Shown: piece after piece, positions 48,327-57,371 of the stretch | Layout of the letters: every line of letters starts with the position of its first letter | Position numbering within the stretch: position 1 is the first letter of the stretch | Origin: Reinekea forsetii | GTDB taxonomy: Bacteria; Pseudomonadota; Gammaproteobacteria; Pseudomonadales; Natronospirillaceae | NCBI RefSeq assembly: GCF_002795845.1 | Contig: NZ_CP011797.1 | Coordinates: 2,255,501-2,319,500, forward strand | DNA length: 64,000 nucleotides | Reading direction: 5' to 3' | The notes under the pieces: generated by a model | The model's input: only the letters and a program-made list of their open reading frames with translations | Database searches by the model: none | What the model was told of the DNA's origin: nothing | Position numbers and translations under genes: made by a program

Positions 48327-49016
48327 TTAGAACGGCATAATACTGGAATTCAATAGGGTACTGAGCCAACCCTGCTTACTGGAGCTGGCCACGGCACCGG
48401 CGCCGCTGTAAGCAATCCGGGCATCGGCAAGCTTTTCACTGGACACGGTATTGTCAAGATTGATGTCATCGGGGCGCAGCATGCCTTGAATACGGATGAA
48501 TTCCGAGCCGGTATTGAGGGTAATCCACTTCTCGCCGCGCACGCGCAAGATGCCGTTCGGCAAAACCTCGGACACGGTGACGGTGATATTACCGGTTAAG
48601 GAGTTCGACTGGTCGGCATCGCCTTTGCCGGAGAAGGATCGGTCACCCTCGAGTGAGGCGCTTAGCTGATTGATCGGGCCAATGCCGGCGATGGTCGGTG
48701 CGCCCAGGCTGGCGCTGGAGTTTTTGCTGGTCTTGGAGGCCGATGACTTCTTACCCTGGGTACTCTCGTCCAAGGTGACGGTGATAATATCGCCCACGTT
48801 GCGCGCTTTTTTATCGCCATACAGGCTCATGCCATAGCTATCAGCAAACAGCGAACCGCCGCTGTTCGGGGGCGGAATCAGGGAGTCCGAGGGCACCGGC
48901 GCAAAGGCTGGGTCGCCGGGCTTAGGGGCCTCTGGCAAGGCAGCGATTTGCATGGTGCCACAACCCGATAAGATCAGGGCGGCCAAAGCCATCGATATAA
49001 ATATGTGTCGGTTCAT
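48327..49016 (-). CDS. flgH: Flagellar L-ring lipoprotein FlgH
   Basis: A 229-residue outer-membrane L-ring lipoprotein. The lipobox LILSGC puts the lipidated Cys at residue 19. Family blocks: GGSLFADSYGMSLYGDKKARNVGDIITVTLDES, GNITVTVSEVLPNGILRVRGEKW, and the C-terminal DINLDNTVSSEKLADARIAYSG. It lies 113 bases after flgG and is closed by a terminator, instead of running directly into flgI as in most species. Confidence 0.95.
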   Translation of the reverse strand: MNRHIFISMALAALILSGCGTMQIAALPEAPKPGDPAFAPVPSDSLIPPPNSGGSLFADSYGMSLYGDKKARNVGDIITVTLDESTQGKKSSASKTSKNSSASLGAPTIAGIGPINQLSASLEGDRSFSGKGDADQSNSLTGNITVTVSEVLPNGILRVRGEKWITLNTGSEFIRIQGMLRPDDINLDNTVSSEKLADARIAYSGAGAVASSSKQGWLSTLLNSSIMPF

Positions 49017-49129
49017 GGTCTGCCCTACCTGTTAAAATCAGTCATAAAAATAATCTTAGGGCCGACCTGCTGACCCTTGCGGTGGCGCACCATGTGCTGC
49101 CAAAATCGCCTGACGCTAGCGCCCAGACC

Positions 49130-49915
49130 TTACAAATTCTGAGTAATAAAGCCAAGCATTTGATCGGCTGTGCTGACCACCTTGGAGTTCATCTCATAGG
49201 CGCGCTGCGTGGAGATCATATCGACCATCTCCTCGACGATGGTGACGTTGGAGTTTTCCAGAGCACCCTGAATGATCGCCCCGAAGCCGTCCAAGCTCGG
49301 CACGCCCGCGGCGGCCTGGCCACTGGCGGCGGTGGCTAAAAAGAGGTTATTGCCCAAGGCCTGGAGGCCGGCTGGGTTAACAAAATCGACCACCTCGATG
49401 TTGCCAATTTCGACCGGATCGTTGTCGCCAGCCGAGACTGCGGTGACGATGCCGTCAGTGCCGACCGTGATGGTCTTGGCCTGATCGGGTATAACGATAT
49501 TGGGCTCTACTAGATAACCGTTAGCGGTGACCATATTGCCGTCGGCATCAATATGGAAGGTGCCGTCACGGGTATAGGAAATGTTGCCGTCGGGCAGCAT
49601 GACCTGAAAGAAGCCACGCCCGTTGATGGCCATATCGAGCGGCTGTTCGGTGGTATTCAGGTCGCCCTGCATAAACACCTTTTGCGTACCCACGGTGCGC
49701 ACCCCGGTACCGAGCTGCAAACCCGAGGGTAGCTGGGTGTTTTGCGAACTTTGCGCACCCGGCTGGCGCTGAATTTGGTAGATCAAATCTTCAAACACGG
49801 CCCGCTCCTTCTTAAAGCCGGTGGTCGAGGCGTTGGCCATGTTGTTGGAGATAGTGGATAAAGCAATATCCTGAGCTTCTAAGCCGGTCTTACCGACCCA
49901 CAGTGCTTTCATCAT
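49130..49915 (-). CDS. flgG: Flagellar distal rod protein FlgG
   Basis: A 261-residue distal rod subunit. N-terminal MKALWVGKTGLEAQDIALSTISNNMANASTTGFKKERAVFEDL and the C-terminal ENSNVTIVEEMVDMISTQRAYEMNSKVV are canonical; the length equals E. coli FlgG (260). It is coupled to flgF with a 36-base spacer containing AGGAAGAGG, and is the second gene of the sigma54-driven flgF-G-H unit. Confidence 0.96.
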   Translation of the reverse strand: MMKALWVGKTGLEAQDIALSTISNNMANASTTGFKKERAVFEDLIYQIQRQPGAQSSQNTQLPSGLQLGTGVRTVGTQKVFMQGDLNTTEQPLDMAINGRGFFQVMLPDGNISYTRDGTFHIDADGNMVTANGYLVEPNIVIPDQAKTITVGTDGIVTAVSAGDNDPVEIGNIEVVDFVNPAGLQALGNNLFLATAASGQAAAGVPSLDGFGAIIQGALENSNVTIVEEMVDMISTQRAYEMNSKVVSTADQMLGFITQNL

Positions 49916-49951
49916 AACGGCAATCCTCTTCCTAATTCGGTCATACTGGGC

Positions 49952-50695
49952 TTAGCTCAGCTGTAAAATTCGTTCGGCGGCACGCGACATATCTTCGGCC
50001 GTTTTCATCATCTTGACCTGGGTCTCATATTGCCGATTCAGTGCCAGTATGTTGGTGAGCTCGGAGACCGGATTAACGTTGCTGGCCTCAACAAAGCCGG
50101 AGACCACTGTCAGTACTGGGTCGCCGGGCAAGATCGCCGGGCCGGCCAGGGGCCGGAACAAACCGTCGCTGCCCTTGGCTAAATTTTGCAAATCTGGGTT
50201 GACCATCTTCAACACGTCAATGGCAATCATCTCATCCGGGCCGGCACCGGCCGGGCGAATCGAGATAATGCCATCGCCGGCGATCTCAACCTTTTCATAG
50301 GGCGGCAAGACGATCGGCCCGCCCTCCCCGATTACCGACTGGCCGATGCCATTGATCAGTTCGCCTAACGGACTGACCGAAAAATCGCCACGCCGGGAAT
50401 AGGCTTCCTGGCCTTGGACATCGATAACCGAGAAAAAACCATCGCCGGTTAGGGCCGTGTCCAGGTCATTGCCAGTTTCGATTAGGGTGCCGTCGTTAAA
50501 ATCGGAGGCGGGTCGCTCGGTCAGGGCAAAGGCTCGCGATGGATGATGCTCACCCCAGACCGGAATAGCGCGCGCTTGGGCAAAGTCCGATTTGAAGGCG
50601 AAGGTGCGGGCGTTGGCCAAGTTGTTCGAATGCGAGGCTTGCGACAGCATATTATTTTTCGCGCCAGTCATGGCGATGTATACGGCACGATCCAT
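49952..50695 (-). CDS. flgF: Flagellar proximal rod protein FlgF
   Basis: A 247-residue proximal rod subunit with the family N-terminus (DRAVYIAMTGAKNNMLSQASHSNNLANARTFAFKSDF) and C-terminus (SNVNPVSELTNILALNRQYETQVKMMKTAED). Normal length (E. coli 251). A strong sigma54 promoter lies 37-54 bases upstream. It begins a unit separate from flgBCDE; the 285-base gap to flgE contains only that promoter and no convincing gene. Confidence 0.95.
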   Translation of the reverse strand: MDRAVYIAMTGAKNNMLSQASHSNNLANARTFAFKSDFAQARAIPVWGEHHPSRAFALTERPASDFNDGTLIETGNDLDTALTGDGFFSVIDVQGQEAYSRRGDFSVSPLGELINGIGQSVIGEGGPIVLPPYEKVEIAGDGIISIRPAGAGPDEMIAIDVLKMVNPDLQNLAKGSDGLFRPLAGPAILPGDPVLTVVSGFVEASNVNPVSELTNILALNRQYETQVKMMKTAEDMSRAAERILQLS

Positions 50696-50731
50696 GGTCT
50701 TGATCCACTAAACTGAGTATCTAAGACTAGT

Positions 50732-50749
50732 AAGCGAAAGCTGTGCCAG
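50732..50749 (-). promoter_or_regulatory. Sigma54 promoter of flgF
   Basis: On the minus strand CTGGCACAGCTTTCGCTT, with GG-N10-GC spacing; the -24 element TGGCAC is perfect and the -12 has TCGC instead of TTGC. It lies 37 bases before flgF. Confidence 0.85.
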
Positions 50750-50980
50750 GTTTGTTTTTATTTGTTTGAGTCTGACGAGTCCGGCCTAGAGGGCCGTGCA
50801 GGTGGGGGCGATACAGGCGCTGCGGTTCTGAAACAAGGCGGCATTCAGGCAAGGACTGTCCCGTTGGCAACCGACATCGACGCAGTGTTGCCGCTTTTTG
50901 GTCTGGCGGGTTAGCCGCTCGCGCTGGGTCTTGGCGGACCCAATACGAGCGAAGACACGCCGTTAGGCGGTGAGCCGAGC

Positions 50981-53900
50981 TTACCTGAGGTTGATGATGG
51001 TTTGAGTGACGGCGTTAGTCGTCTCAATGGTCTTGGCGCTGGCCTGATAGTTACGCTGGGCGATAATCAGATGCACCAACTGCTGCGAAAGGTCCACGGT
51101 GGAGTCCTCCAAGGTCGCCGATTGAACCGTACCCAATAATCCGGTACCGGCCACCCCAATGGTCGGGCCGCCAGACTCGAAACTTTCCTGCCAGGTGGTC
51201 TGCCCGACCGCGGTCAGTCCTTCCATATTGGCGAACGATGCCAGCGCGACCTGACCCAAGGCTTCCGACTCGCCGTTGGTGTAACGGGCGTATACGGTGC
51301 CATCGGTGTCAATTTCAAGATCCTTCAATCGGCCACTGCTGTAACCATCCTGTTGAAAGTTATAGCGCGCAAAAGGGCCACCGTATTGGGTCGTGCCACC
51401 AAAGGAGATGGTGAAGTTGGAGTTCAGATTAGGATCGGGTATGGGTTGAATACCACCCTCGGCAACATTCAGTGACGAATAGGCGCCATTAGACATGCCT
51501 GCGTCGTCGATCGGATCCCAGTTGGAGATTAGGAAATCACCAGCACTGCCCTCGTTCAGCGTACCATCGGCGTTGAAGTTCAACGTAAAACTGGCAAAGG
51601 TAGGCACACTGTTTTCCGGAAAGGGTAAGGCCGGATCGGGGTCGCCGACGTTTTCACCATCAATCTGGGCGTAGACGGTCCAACTGTTCAGCGCCAACGG
51701 TTGCTCTGGATCTCCCTGATCCTTGACATAATAGAGCTGTACCTGATGCTGGTTACCGAGTGAGTCATAAGCGGTTAACGAGCCGGTATCATTGTAGGTG
51801 TTCGAATCATCCGGATCGAAAGCGTTGATGACGATATCGCTAAAACTGGACGACGTAAGACCGCCAAATAGACCCGCGACCCGAGGAACCGGCTCGGACA
51901 GAGTAAAGCCTTCATTTAGGATAATATCAACAGAGCCACCCACTCGGGCATTGGTGTCACCATCGACCACCCGCCCCAACGTAAGGGGCGGCGTGCCACT
52001 AGCGCCTTGAATGGTGACACCATCGGTCGAAGTGAGTGACTCGATCGCGATGGATATATCGATACCAATGCTGGACATAATGACCGCATCGCCGGTAACA
52101 GGGTCCAGGCTGGCGTCGATATTGTTGAGCAAGGTACCGGAGTAGGAATTAATTTCGTCGACGATGCCCTGAAGGTCATCGGCAACTATAATCTGTCCGT
52201 TAACAAAGAATTCCATGCCCCCGCCATTGACATAGTCGGCCGCTAGTAAGCGGACTTCGGTTTCCGCCGTGGCCGTCACCCCGTCCAGGGCAGACAGTTG
52301 CGCCGCGATTTCAGACGCCTGACTGCTTTCTGGGATGGTCAGATTGGTGCGAATGTCGTTTTTCGAATCGTAGAGCAGGACCGCCTGTTCCGGGTAACCG
52401 TTGGTGTTGCCTTGCTCGCCTATGGTTAGCAGATCCGATTGAAATTCGTCCGACTGTAGTAGGGCATGGATCGCGTTAACATCCAGATCGCCACCCGAGG
52501 CTTGGATATTCGAGATGGAAACCTGTGAGGCTTCGCCTGATACGCTGGCGACAAACTGCAGGACTTCGTTATCGTCTGCATCGCGACCAACAACAGCACT
52601 GACACCGATATAATCGGCCTCAGGTACTGCGGCTAACTCCCGATTAATCGACGCGGCTAACTGGCTCATCGAATAAATTTTTTCCGTCAGACTAACATCA
52701 ACAGAACCCGACCGGTTGTCGGCATCGGGCAAGGGTACTGTTAAATTAACTCGAAACGAGTTAGTACGATCAATCGGTTCTTCACCGGATATCTTGGTGC
52801 TACTGGTCAGGCCGAAGGTGGCCAAAGCATCCGTACTGCCGGTGATGGCAATATCTATAGGATAGGCCGCAATTTCGGTCCGCTCAAAAACCAAACGATC
52901 ATTTATCTGCGATGCTTGGATCTGGCCAAACAACGTTGGATTGGCGTTAATTAGGTCGTTAATTGTTGCGACCAGCTCGGTACTGGAGGCGTAGGTATTT
53001 TCAGGAATAGTCAGAAATTGGCTCACCCCGCCATCCACGGTAATCTCCAAGATATTGGTGGCGGCAACATCTGCGGCCCCCAAGATCCGGGTCGGCACAG
53101 GAGAAGACACAGACGCCAAGCCCAGAGTTGTTGGCGTAACCGTAGAGGGGACGGCCGCCGCCGCCGTTTGGTCGACTATATTAATTTCAACCGGGCCAAT
53201 GCCAGCATCGTCTGAAACGATGCTAATAAAACCCGTGGCTGCGTCCCGACTGACCGCGACGGCAGCGGTACCGATACCCGCTTGAAAATTCGGCGCCGTA
53301 TTGATAGCGCTTTCTAGATCGGTTAAAAAGTCATCTGTGGCTGTCGCGCCCGTCCAGCCGCCGGCTGGGATCGCCAGGCTCACGGTGTCGGTTACAGCGC
53401 CGATGGTCATGCTAAAAGCCATCACGGCACCAACGGCCTCACCGGTCGCTATATTGCCCAGAGGCAGCGCTATAGCAGTGCTCAACACGGTCGTATCGCC
53501 CGGCACCAGGTCTGCGAAGGTTAGTTCGGTAGTGTTATTGCCTTGAATTGTGGTGGCTTGGCCGGCATAGCTGGTTAAATCGAGCGAGCCATTATTGGCA
53601 AACAGATTGGTGCCCGCGATAGCGGTAACCTCAATAGGGTCGTCTATTTGCGCTCCGCTATCGAGTCCCAGATACTGTTCTGCGCCAGCCGATACAACGC
53701 CACCGGGGCCGGCTAGGGCGTTGACTTCGAGCGTGTCACCGGCAACTTGGGCATCGATGCGCGCAAAGTTCAGCATACCCTCTGATGCAAAGGCATGTAC
53801 CTGGGTATCTAATCCGGCCGTCTGCAGACCGGTATTAACCGCGGATGCTAACGCACTGGCGTCCGGATAGGTCGCCGGCGAGGCCAACGTGACGTTCGTC

Positions 53901-55468
53901 GCCACACCATTGAGCACGACCTGAAGACTGTCATTACGAACTTGGCCTAAGGCTACATTAGGGCTGAGTACTGACTTAGCGGTAAAACCCAAATCATCAA
54001 GCGATACTGAGCTGCTATTGAGACCCGCCACTGTGGTGATCGTTGTCCGGTTTGGACCGCGAGCGCCATCGGCAGTAAAGCTGAGCCGATCGATGGCGGC
54101 ATCATATTGAAAGCCTAAGCCGCCACTGACACCGCCGGGTGCCCCGATAGCTGCATTCAGATCGGCCACAAAATCGGCGATACTGGCCCAGCCATCTTGC
54201 GCATCGGGCACGGTATTAGTAGTCGAGGGTACACGCACGGTGACGTTATTGAGACCAGCCTGGCCCTCTACGGTTAAATTAAAGACCATATCCAAATCAA
54301 TCCCCGCCGCGCCGTCCAAGAAACCTGGGACAGTCGAGTCGATAGCCAAAACATCTCGGCTGCTGGTCAGCTGGGTCGGGGTGTCGGTATTAACGATACT
54401 AAGTCCTGGGGTGGCATTGCCAATAAAACTGATACTGGTTTGGCCGAAATTCAGATATTCACGGCTAGATAATAGACCGCCAACATTGTCGCTAATCGAT
54501 AAAATATTTGAGCCATCGGTGGCATAGGTACCTTTGGCCTCAAAACGAATGCCGCCACTGGGCTGGACAACAGCCTGAATCTTACCAGCCAGCTCCGAGT
54601 CGCCCTCGATCGTGGCATTGATGGAATCAACCAATTCGTTCACATCGTCATAAACGATAGCATCCGAAAAGGGCTTAATATTGACTACTAAAGCCGCTGT
54701 ACCGGCATTGATATTGAGCCCTTGAATGCTGACGTCTAAGCTGTAGGCGGCCTCGACAGCCGTCGGCTGCCAAGGGAATGTCATCCCAGTGCCGGCTGCA
54801 ACACCTGAAAAGCCAATGGGCCCGCCTAGGATCTGACTGGGGGTGCCCGCAGTGGTCGGAAAACCAATAGCCTCCAGGGTGGTCACTTCATTTACGGCCG
54901 ACCCAACCTGGGCCACCCCAACGGCGAGACCGTTGGTGCGTGTAGTAAGACCAGACGACTGCAAAACAACAGCACCGGCTGGGACATTAATCTGGGCATC
55001 GATGGCGTGGGTGCCACGTGGAGCTTGGTGACCGGCATCAATGCGCAAATCGGTTAAAATACCGCCGACGATGACATTCTTATCGGCACCAAAACCTTGC
55101 AGGACTGAGCCCTGATTGTTGACCACATACCCATCCTTGTCGACCCCGAAGATACCCGATCGGGTATACCCGGTGTCGCCATTAGGCGCTTTGGTGACAA
55201 AAAAGCCATTGCCATCGATGGCCAAATCGAGCACCGACTTGGTCTGTGTCAGGGTACCCTGATCAAATTTCTGACCCACATTGCTGACGTTCACGCCGGA
55301 TCCAACCTGGTCCTGACCCATACCAATAAACGAGCTGGTATAGGCATCACCGAACTCAGCGCGACTGCCTTTAAAGCCGGTGGTGCTGGCATTCGCGATG
55401 TTGTTGCCGGTAATGGCCAAGTCTTTGTTGGCGGCGGCGACGCCGCTTAATCCTGAGCTGAAACTCAT
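50981..55468 (-). CDS. flgE: Giant flagellar hook protein FlgE
   Basis: A 1495-residue hook protein, about 3.5 times the usual ~400. The N-terminal block (MSFSSGLSGVAAANKDLAITGNNIANASTTGFKGSRAEFGDAY, then LDLAIDGNGFFVT) and C-terminal block (GTVQSATLEDSTVDLSQQLVHLIIAQRNYQASAKTI) are canonical, and the C-terminal domain from ~1200 (SLTAYDSLGNQHQVQLYYVK) is normal. About 1000 residues (~175-1170) are inserted, composed of about seven related modules, each a strand (like LEITVDGGVSQFLTI), a turn, a helix (TELVATINDLINANP), and strands (INDRLVFERTE). The frame is unbroken. Third-last of flgB-C-D-E, starting 106 bases after flgD. Confidence 0.94.
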   Translation of the reverse strand: MSFSSGLSGVAAANKDLAITGNNIANASTTGFKGSRAEFGDAYTSSFIGMGQDQVGSGVNVSNVGQKFDQGTLTQTKSVLDLAIDGNGFFVTKAPNGDTGYTRSGIFGVDKDGYVVNNQGSVLQGFGADKNVIVGGILTDLRIDAGHQAPRGTHAIDAQINVPAGAVVLQSSGLTTRTNGLAVGVAQVGSAVNEVTTLEAIGFPTTAGTPSQILGGPIGFSGVAAGTGMTFPWQPTAVEAAYSLDVSIQGLNINAGTAALVVNIKPFSDAIVYDDVNELVDSINATIEGDSELAGKIQAVVQPSGGIRFEAKGTYATDGSNILSISDNVGGLLSSREYLNFGQTSISFIGNATPGLSIVNTDTPTQLTSSRDVLAIDSTVPGFLDGAAGIDLDMVFNLTVEGQAGLNNVTVRVPSTTNTVPDAQDGWASIADFVADLNAAIGAPGGVSGGLGFQYDAAIDRLSFTADGARGPNRTTITTVAGLNSSSVSLDDLGFTAKSVLSPNVALGQVRNDSLQVVLNGVATNVTLASPATYPDASALASAVNTGLQTAGLDTQVHAFASEGMLNFARIDAQVAGDTLEVNALAGPGGVVSAGAEQYLGLDSGAQIDDPIEVTAIAGTNLFANNGSLDLTSYAGQATTIQGNNTTELTFADLVPGDTTVLSTAIALPLGNIATGEAVGAVMAFSMTIGAVTDTVSLAIPAGGWTGATATDDFLTDLESAINTAPNFQAGIGTAAVAVSRDAATGFISIVSDDAGIGPVEINIVDQTAAAAVPSTVTPTTLGLASVSSPVPTRILGAADVAATNILEITVDGGVSQFLTIPENTYASSTELVATINDLINANPTLFGQIQASQINDRLVFERTEIAAYPIDIAITGSTDALATFGLTSSTKISGEEPIDRTNSFRVNLTVPLPDADNRSGSVDVSLTEKIYSMSQLAASINRELAAVPEADYIGVSAVVGRDADDNEVLQFVASVSGEASQVSISNIQASGGDLDVNAIHALLQSDEFQSDLLTIGEQGNTNGYPEQAVLLYDSKNDIRTNLTIPESSQASEIAAQLSALDGVTATAETEVRLLAADYVNGGGMEFFVNGQIIVADDLQGIVDEINSYSGTLLNNIDASLDPVTGDAVIMSSIGIDISIAIESLTSTDGVTIQGASGTPPLTLGRVVDGDTNARVGGSVDIILNEGFTLSEPVPRVAGLFGGLTSSSFSDIVINAFDPDDSNTYNDTGSLTAYDSLGNQHQVQLYYVKDQGDPEQPLALNSWTVYAQIDGENVGDPDPALPFPENSVPTFASFTLNFNADGTLNEGSAGDFLISNWDPIDDAGMSNGAYSSLNVAEGGIQPIPDPNLNSNFTISFGGTTQYGGPFARYNFQQDGYSSGRLKDLEIDTDGTVYARYTNGESEALGQVALASFANMEGLTAVGQTTWQESFESGGPTIGVAGTGLLGTVQSATLEDSTVDLSQQLVHLIIAQRNYQASAKTIETTNAVTQTIINLR

Positions 55469-55574
55469 CGTTCGGTACCTCTGTCTATGCTGGCCCCGGT
55501 GAACGGGGTGAGGATTCCCCGGTGCAATGGGAATAACCTGCCATGCTGTTGCCGTTGAGCGTTTAGAGCGATGC

Positions 55575-56321
55575 TCAGTAGACGGCGTTTATTTGTTTAA
55601 TCTGATCGAGCGATGCGGTGCCGCCGCCAGCCAGATTTAATTGAATATCGTTACTGGCCAGGATGGTCACAGACTCGACCCGGCGCGAAATATTGGTTTC
55701 GAAGCTCTGCTGCAGACCGGACAGATCGCCTAAAACTCTGAAGGTATACTCACCCTCGTTGTGCGGAATAATATTGCCGCTTTCATCGACACCGAATTTG
55801 CTGTAGTCGATGTCGGCCAACTCGCCATTCACTTCCAGGTTGGCGCCGTCCCACTTAAAGTTCATCGGGCCACTGGGCTGATAGCCCAATTCAACGTCTT
55901 CGACGATCTGACCGAATTGATCTTCAATCTGCAGATGCAGGCCTTCGGTGCCGGCTTCAAGCTCGGTAATACCAAAGACCAATTCACCAATGCGCAGGTC
56001 ACTGCCATCGTTGCCGCTGACCGTGACCGCGCCGCCCACCAATGAACTGGCTTGCAGAGCTTGAGACGATTTATAGGATGCGGCCAGGTCGCCAAAGCCG
56101 TCACTCATGCTTTGAATGCCCTCGACCGTGGAAAACTGGGCCAGCTCGGCAATAAAGGCCGCGTCGTCCTGGGGCTCGAGCGGATTTTGATTGTTCAACT
56201 GGGCAATCATCAATTCTAAGAATTCGGTTTTACCCAATTCATTCGTTTTGGCGCTCGTTGGGTTTTTGGCAGTGATGTCATATTGACTCAGAGCATTATT
56301 TACGCCGGTTATATCAGCCAT
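55575..56321 (-). CDS. flgD: Flagellar hook-capping protein FlgD
   Basis: A 248-residue hook scaffold protein. The N-terminal helical block (GKTEFLELMIAQLNNQNPLEPQDDAAFIAELAQFSTVEGIQSM) and the beta-rich C-terminal FlgD Ig-like domain are present. It is of normal size, although its hook subunit is exceptionally large. It follows flgC by 10 bases. Confidence 0.95.
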   Translation of the reverse strand: MADITGVNNALSQYDITAKNPTSAKTNELGKTEFLELMIAQLNNQNPLEPQDDAAFIAELAQFSTVEGIQSMSDGFGDLAASYKSSQALQASSLVGGAVTVSGNDGSDLRIGELVFGITELEAGTEGLHLQIEDQFGQIVEDVELGYQPSGPMNFKWDGANLEVNGELADIDYSKFGVDESGNIIPHNEGEYTFRVLGDLSGLQQSFETNISRRVESVTILASNDIQLNLAGGGTASLDQIKQINAVY

Positions 56322-56331
56322 ATCTCTGCCT

Positions 56332-56787
56332 CTACTTACCCATGGTTAAGGTTTTTTGCATCATCGTCTTGGCCGTATTAAAGACCTCGACGTTCACGGT
56401 AAAGCTACGCGATGCACTCATCATATCGGCCATCTCTTCGACCACACTGACATTCGGATAATAGACGTAGCCATCTGCGTCGGCGAACGGATGAGTGGGT
56501 TCGTAACGCACTTCTAAGGGCCCGTCTTTTTCGACGATACCCGCCACCTTTACACCATTACCGAGCGTGTTGTTATGACTGCCCTGCATCAGGCTTCCGG
56601 GCATCCGACTGCGATCCATCAGTTGCGCCTGGACACTCTGAAACACCGGCTTACGCGCGCGATAGGTTTCTTCTAGACTGGAACTAACGCTCTGGGCGTT
56701 AGCCAGGTTACTCGCCGTGGTATTCAGGCGAATGGACTGGGCATTCATGCCCGAGCCGGATATATCGAATATATTACCTAGACTCAT
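56332..56787 (-). CDS. flgC: Flagellar proximal rod protein FlgC
   Basis: A 151-residue rod subunit: N-terminal IFDISGSGMNAQSIRLNTTASNLANAQSVSSS and C-terminal YPNVSVVEEMADMMSASRSFTVNVEVFNTAKTMMQKTL are family hallmarks. Its start is only two bases after the flgB stop, and it is followed by flgD. Confidence 0.95.
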   Translation of the reverse strand: MSLGNIFDISGSGMNAQSIRLNTTASNLANAQSVSSSLEETYRARKPVFQSVQAQLMDRSRMPGSLMQGSHNNTLGNGVKVAGIVEKDGPLEVRYEPTHPFADADGYVYYPNVSVVEEMADMMSASRSFTVNVEVFNTAKTMMQKTLTMGK

Positions 56788-56789
56788 TA

Positions 56790-57188
56790 TTAATCTCCTC
56801 GCAGTGCGCCGGTTAAGCCTTTGAACTTACCGTTCAAGAACTCAAAGCTGGCGTTATAGGCCATGGCATTGGTGGTGAATTCGGTGTTTTCGATGTTTTC
56901 ATCGACCGTGTTGCCGTCTATGGAGGGCTGCAGCGGGCTGCGATAGAGGCTCTCCCAGCTATCAGCATGCCGGCCTGCCATATGATGGTTACTGGTCCGA
57001 GTAATTGCCATACTGCTCTGGCGCTGAGCTTCACCGCCCAGTATCGCCTTAAAGTCTATGTCCCGCGCCTTGAAGCCCGGGGTATCGGCATTGGCCAAGT
57101 TATTGGCCAAAATAGAGGACCGTTCCGAACGCACTAGCAAGGCGTTATCGTGAATACCCAATGAATTTGCAAAGCCTAGTGCTGACAT
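56790..57188 (-). CDS. flgB: Flagellar proximal rod protein FlgB
   Basis: A 132-residue rod subunit with the block LLVRSERSSILANNLANADTPGFKARDIDFKA near the N-terminus and the C-terminal EFTTNAMAYNASFEFLNGKFKGL. It is the first gene of the flgB-C-D-E unit, behind a perfect sigma54 promoter 43-60 bases upstream. Its start is ATG at 57188, with a weak upstream GGGGAAAA. Confidence 0.95.
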   Translation of the reverse strand: MSALGFANSLGIHDNALLVRSERSSILANNLANADTPGFKARDIDFKAILGGEAQRQSSMAITRTSNHHMAGRHADSWESLYRSPLQPSIDGNTVDENIENTEFTTNAMAYNASFEFLNGKFKGLTGALRGD

Positions 57189-57230
57189 CTGTTTTCCCCT
57201 ATTGCCGCTTTCTGATTCTTAATAGAGATA

Positions 57231-57248
57231 TAGCAATAGCAGTGCCAA
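57231..57248 (-). promoter_or_regulatory. Sigma54 promoter of flgB
   Basis: On the minus strand TTGGCACTGCTATTGCTA: perfect match to the sigma54 consensus TTGGCAC-N5-TTGCT at -24/-12. It is the best sigma54 promoter in the window and controls flgBCDE. Confidence 0.92.
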
Positions 57249-57371
57249 CTTAATATTCTGTTTATTATCAATGACTTAGGTCGAAATTCTGGTTTTGCCT
57301 GGCAAGGCGCCGAGCAAAGCGGCAAGGAGGTGCCGGCTTGGCGCTAAACGACCCAGAATTGATCCCGGAGG

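Noticed and set aside
50786-50950. Cysteine-containing minus-strand frame of ~55 codons between flgE and flgF
   Set aside because: There is no ATG, GTG or TTG start with a ribosome-binding site after the preceding in-frame stop; only the sigma54 promoter of flgF is supported in this gap.
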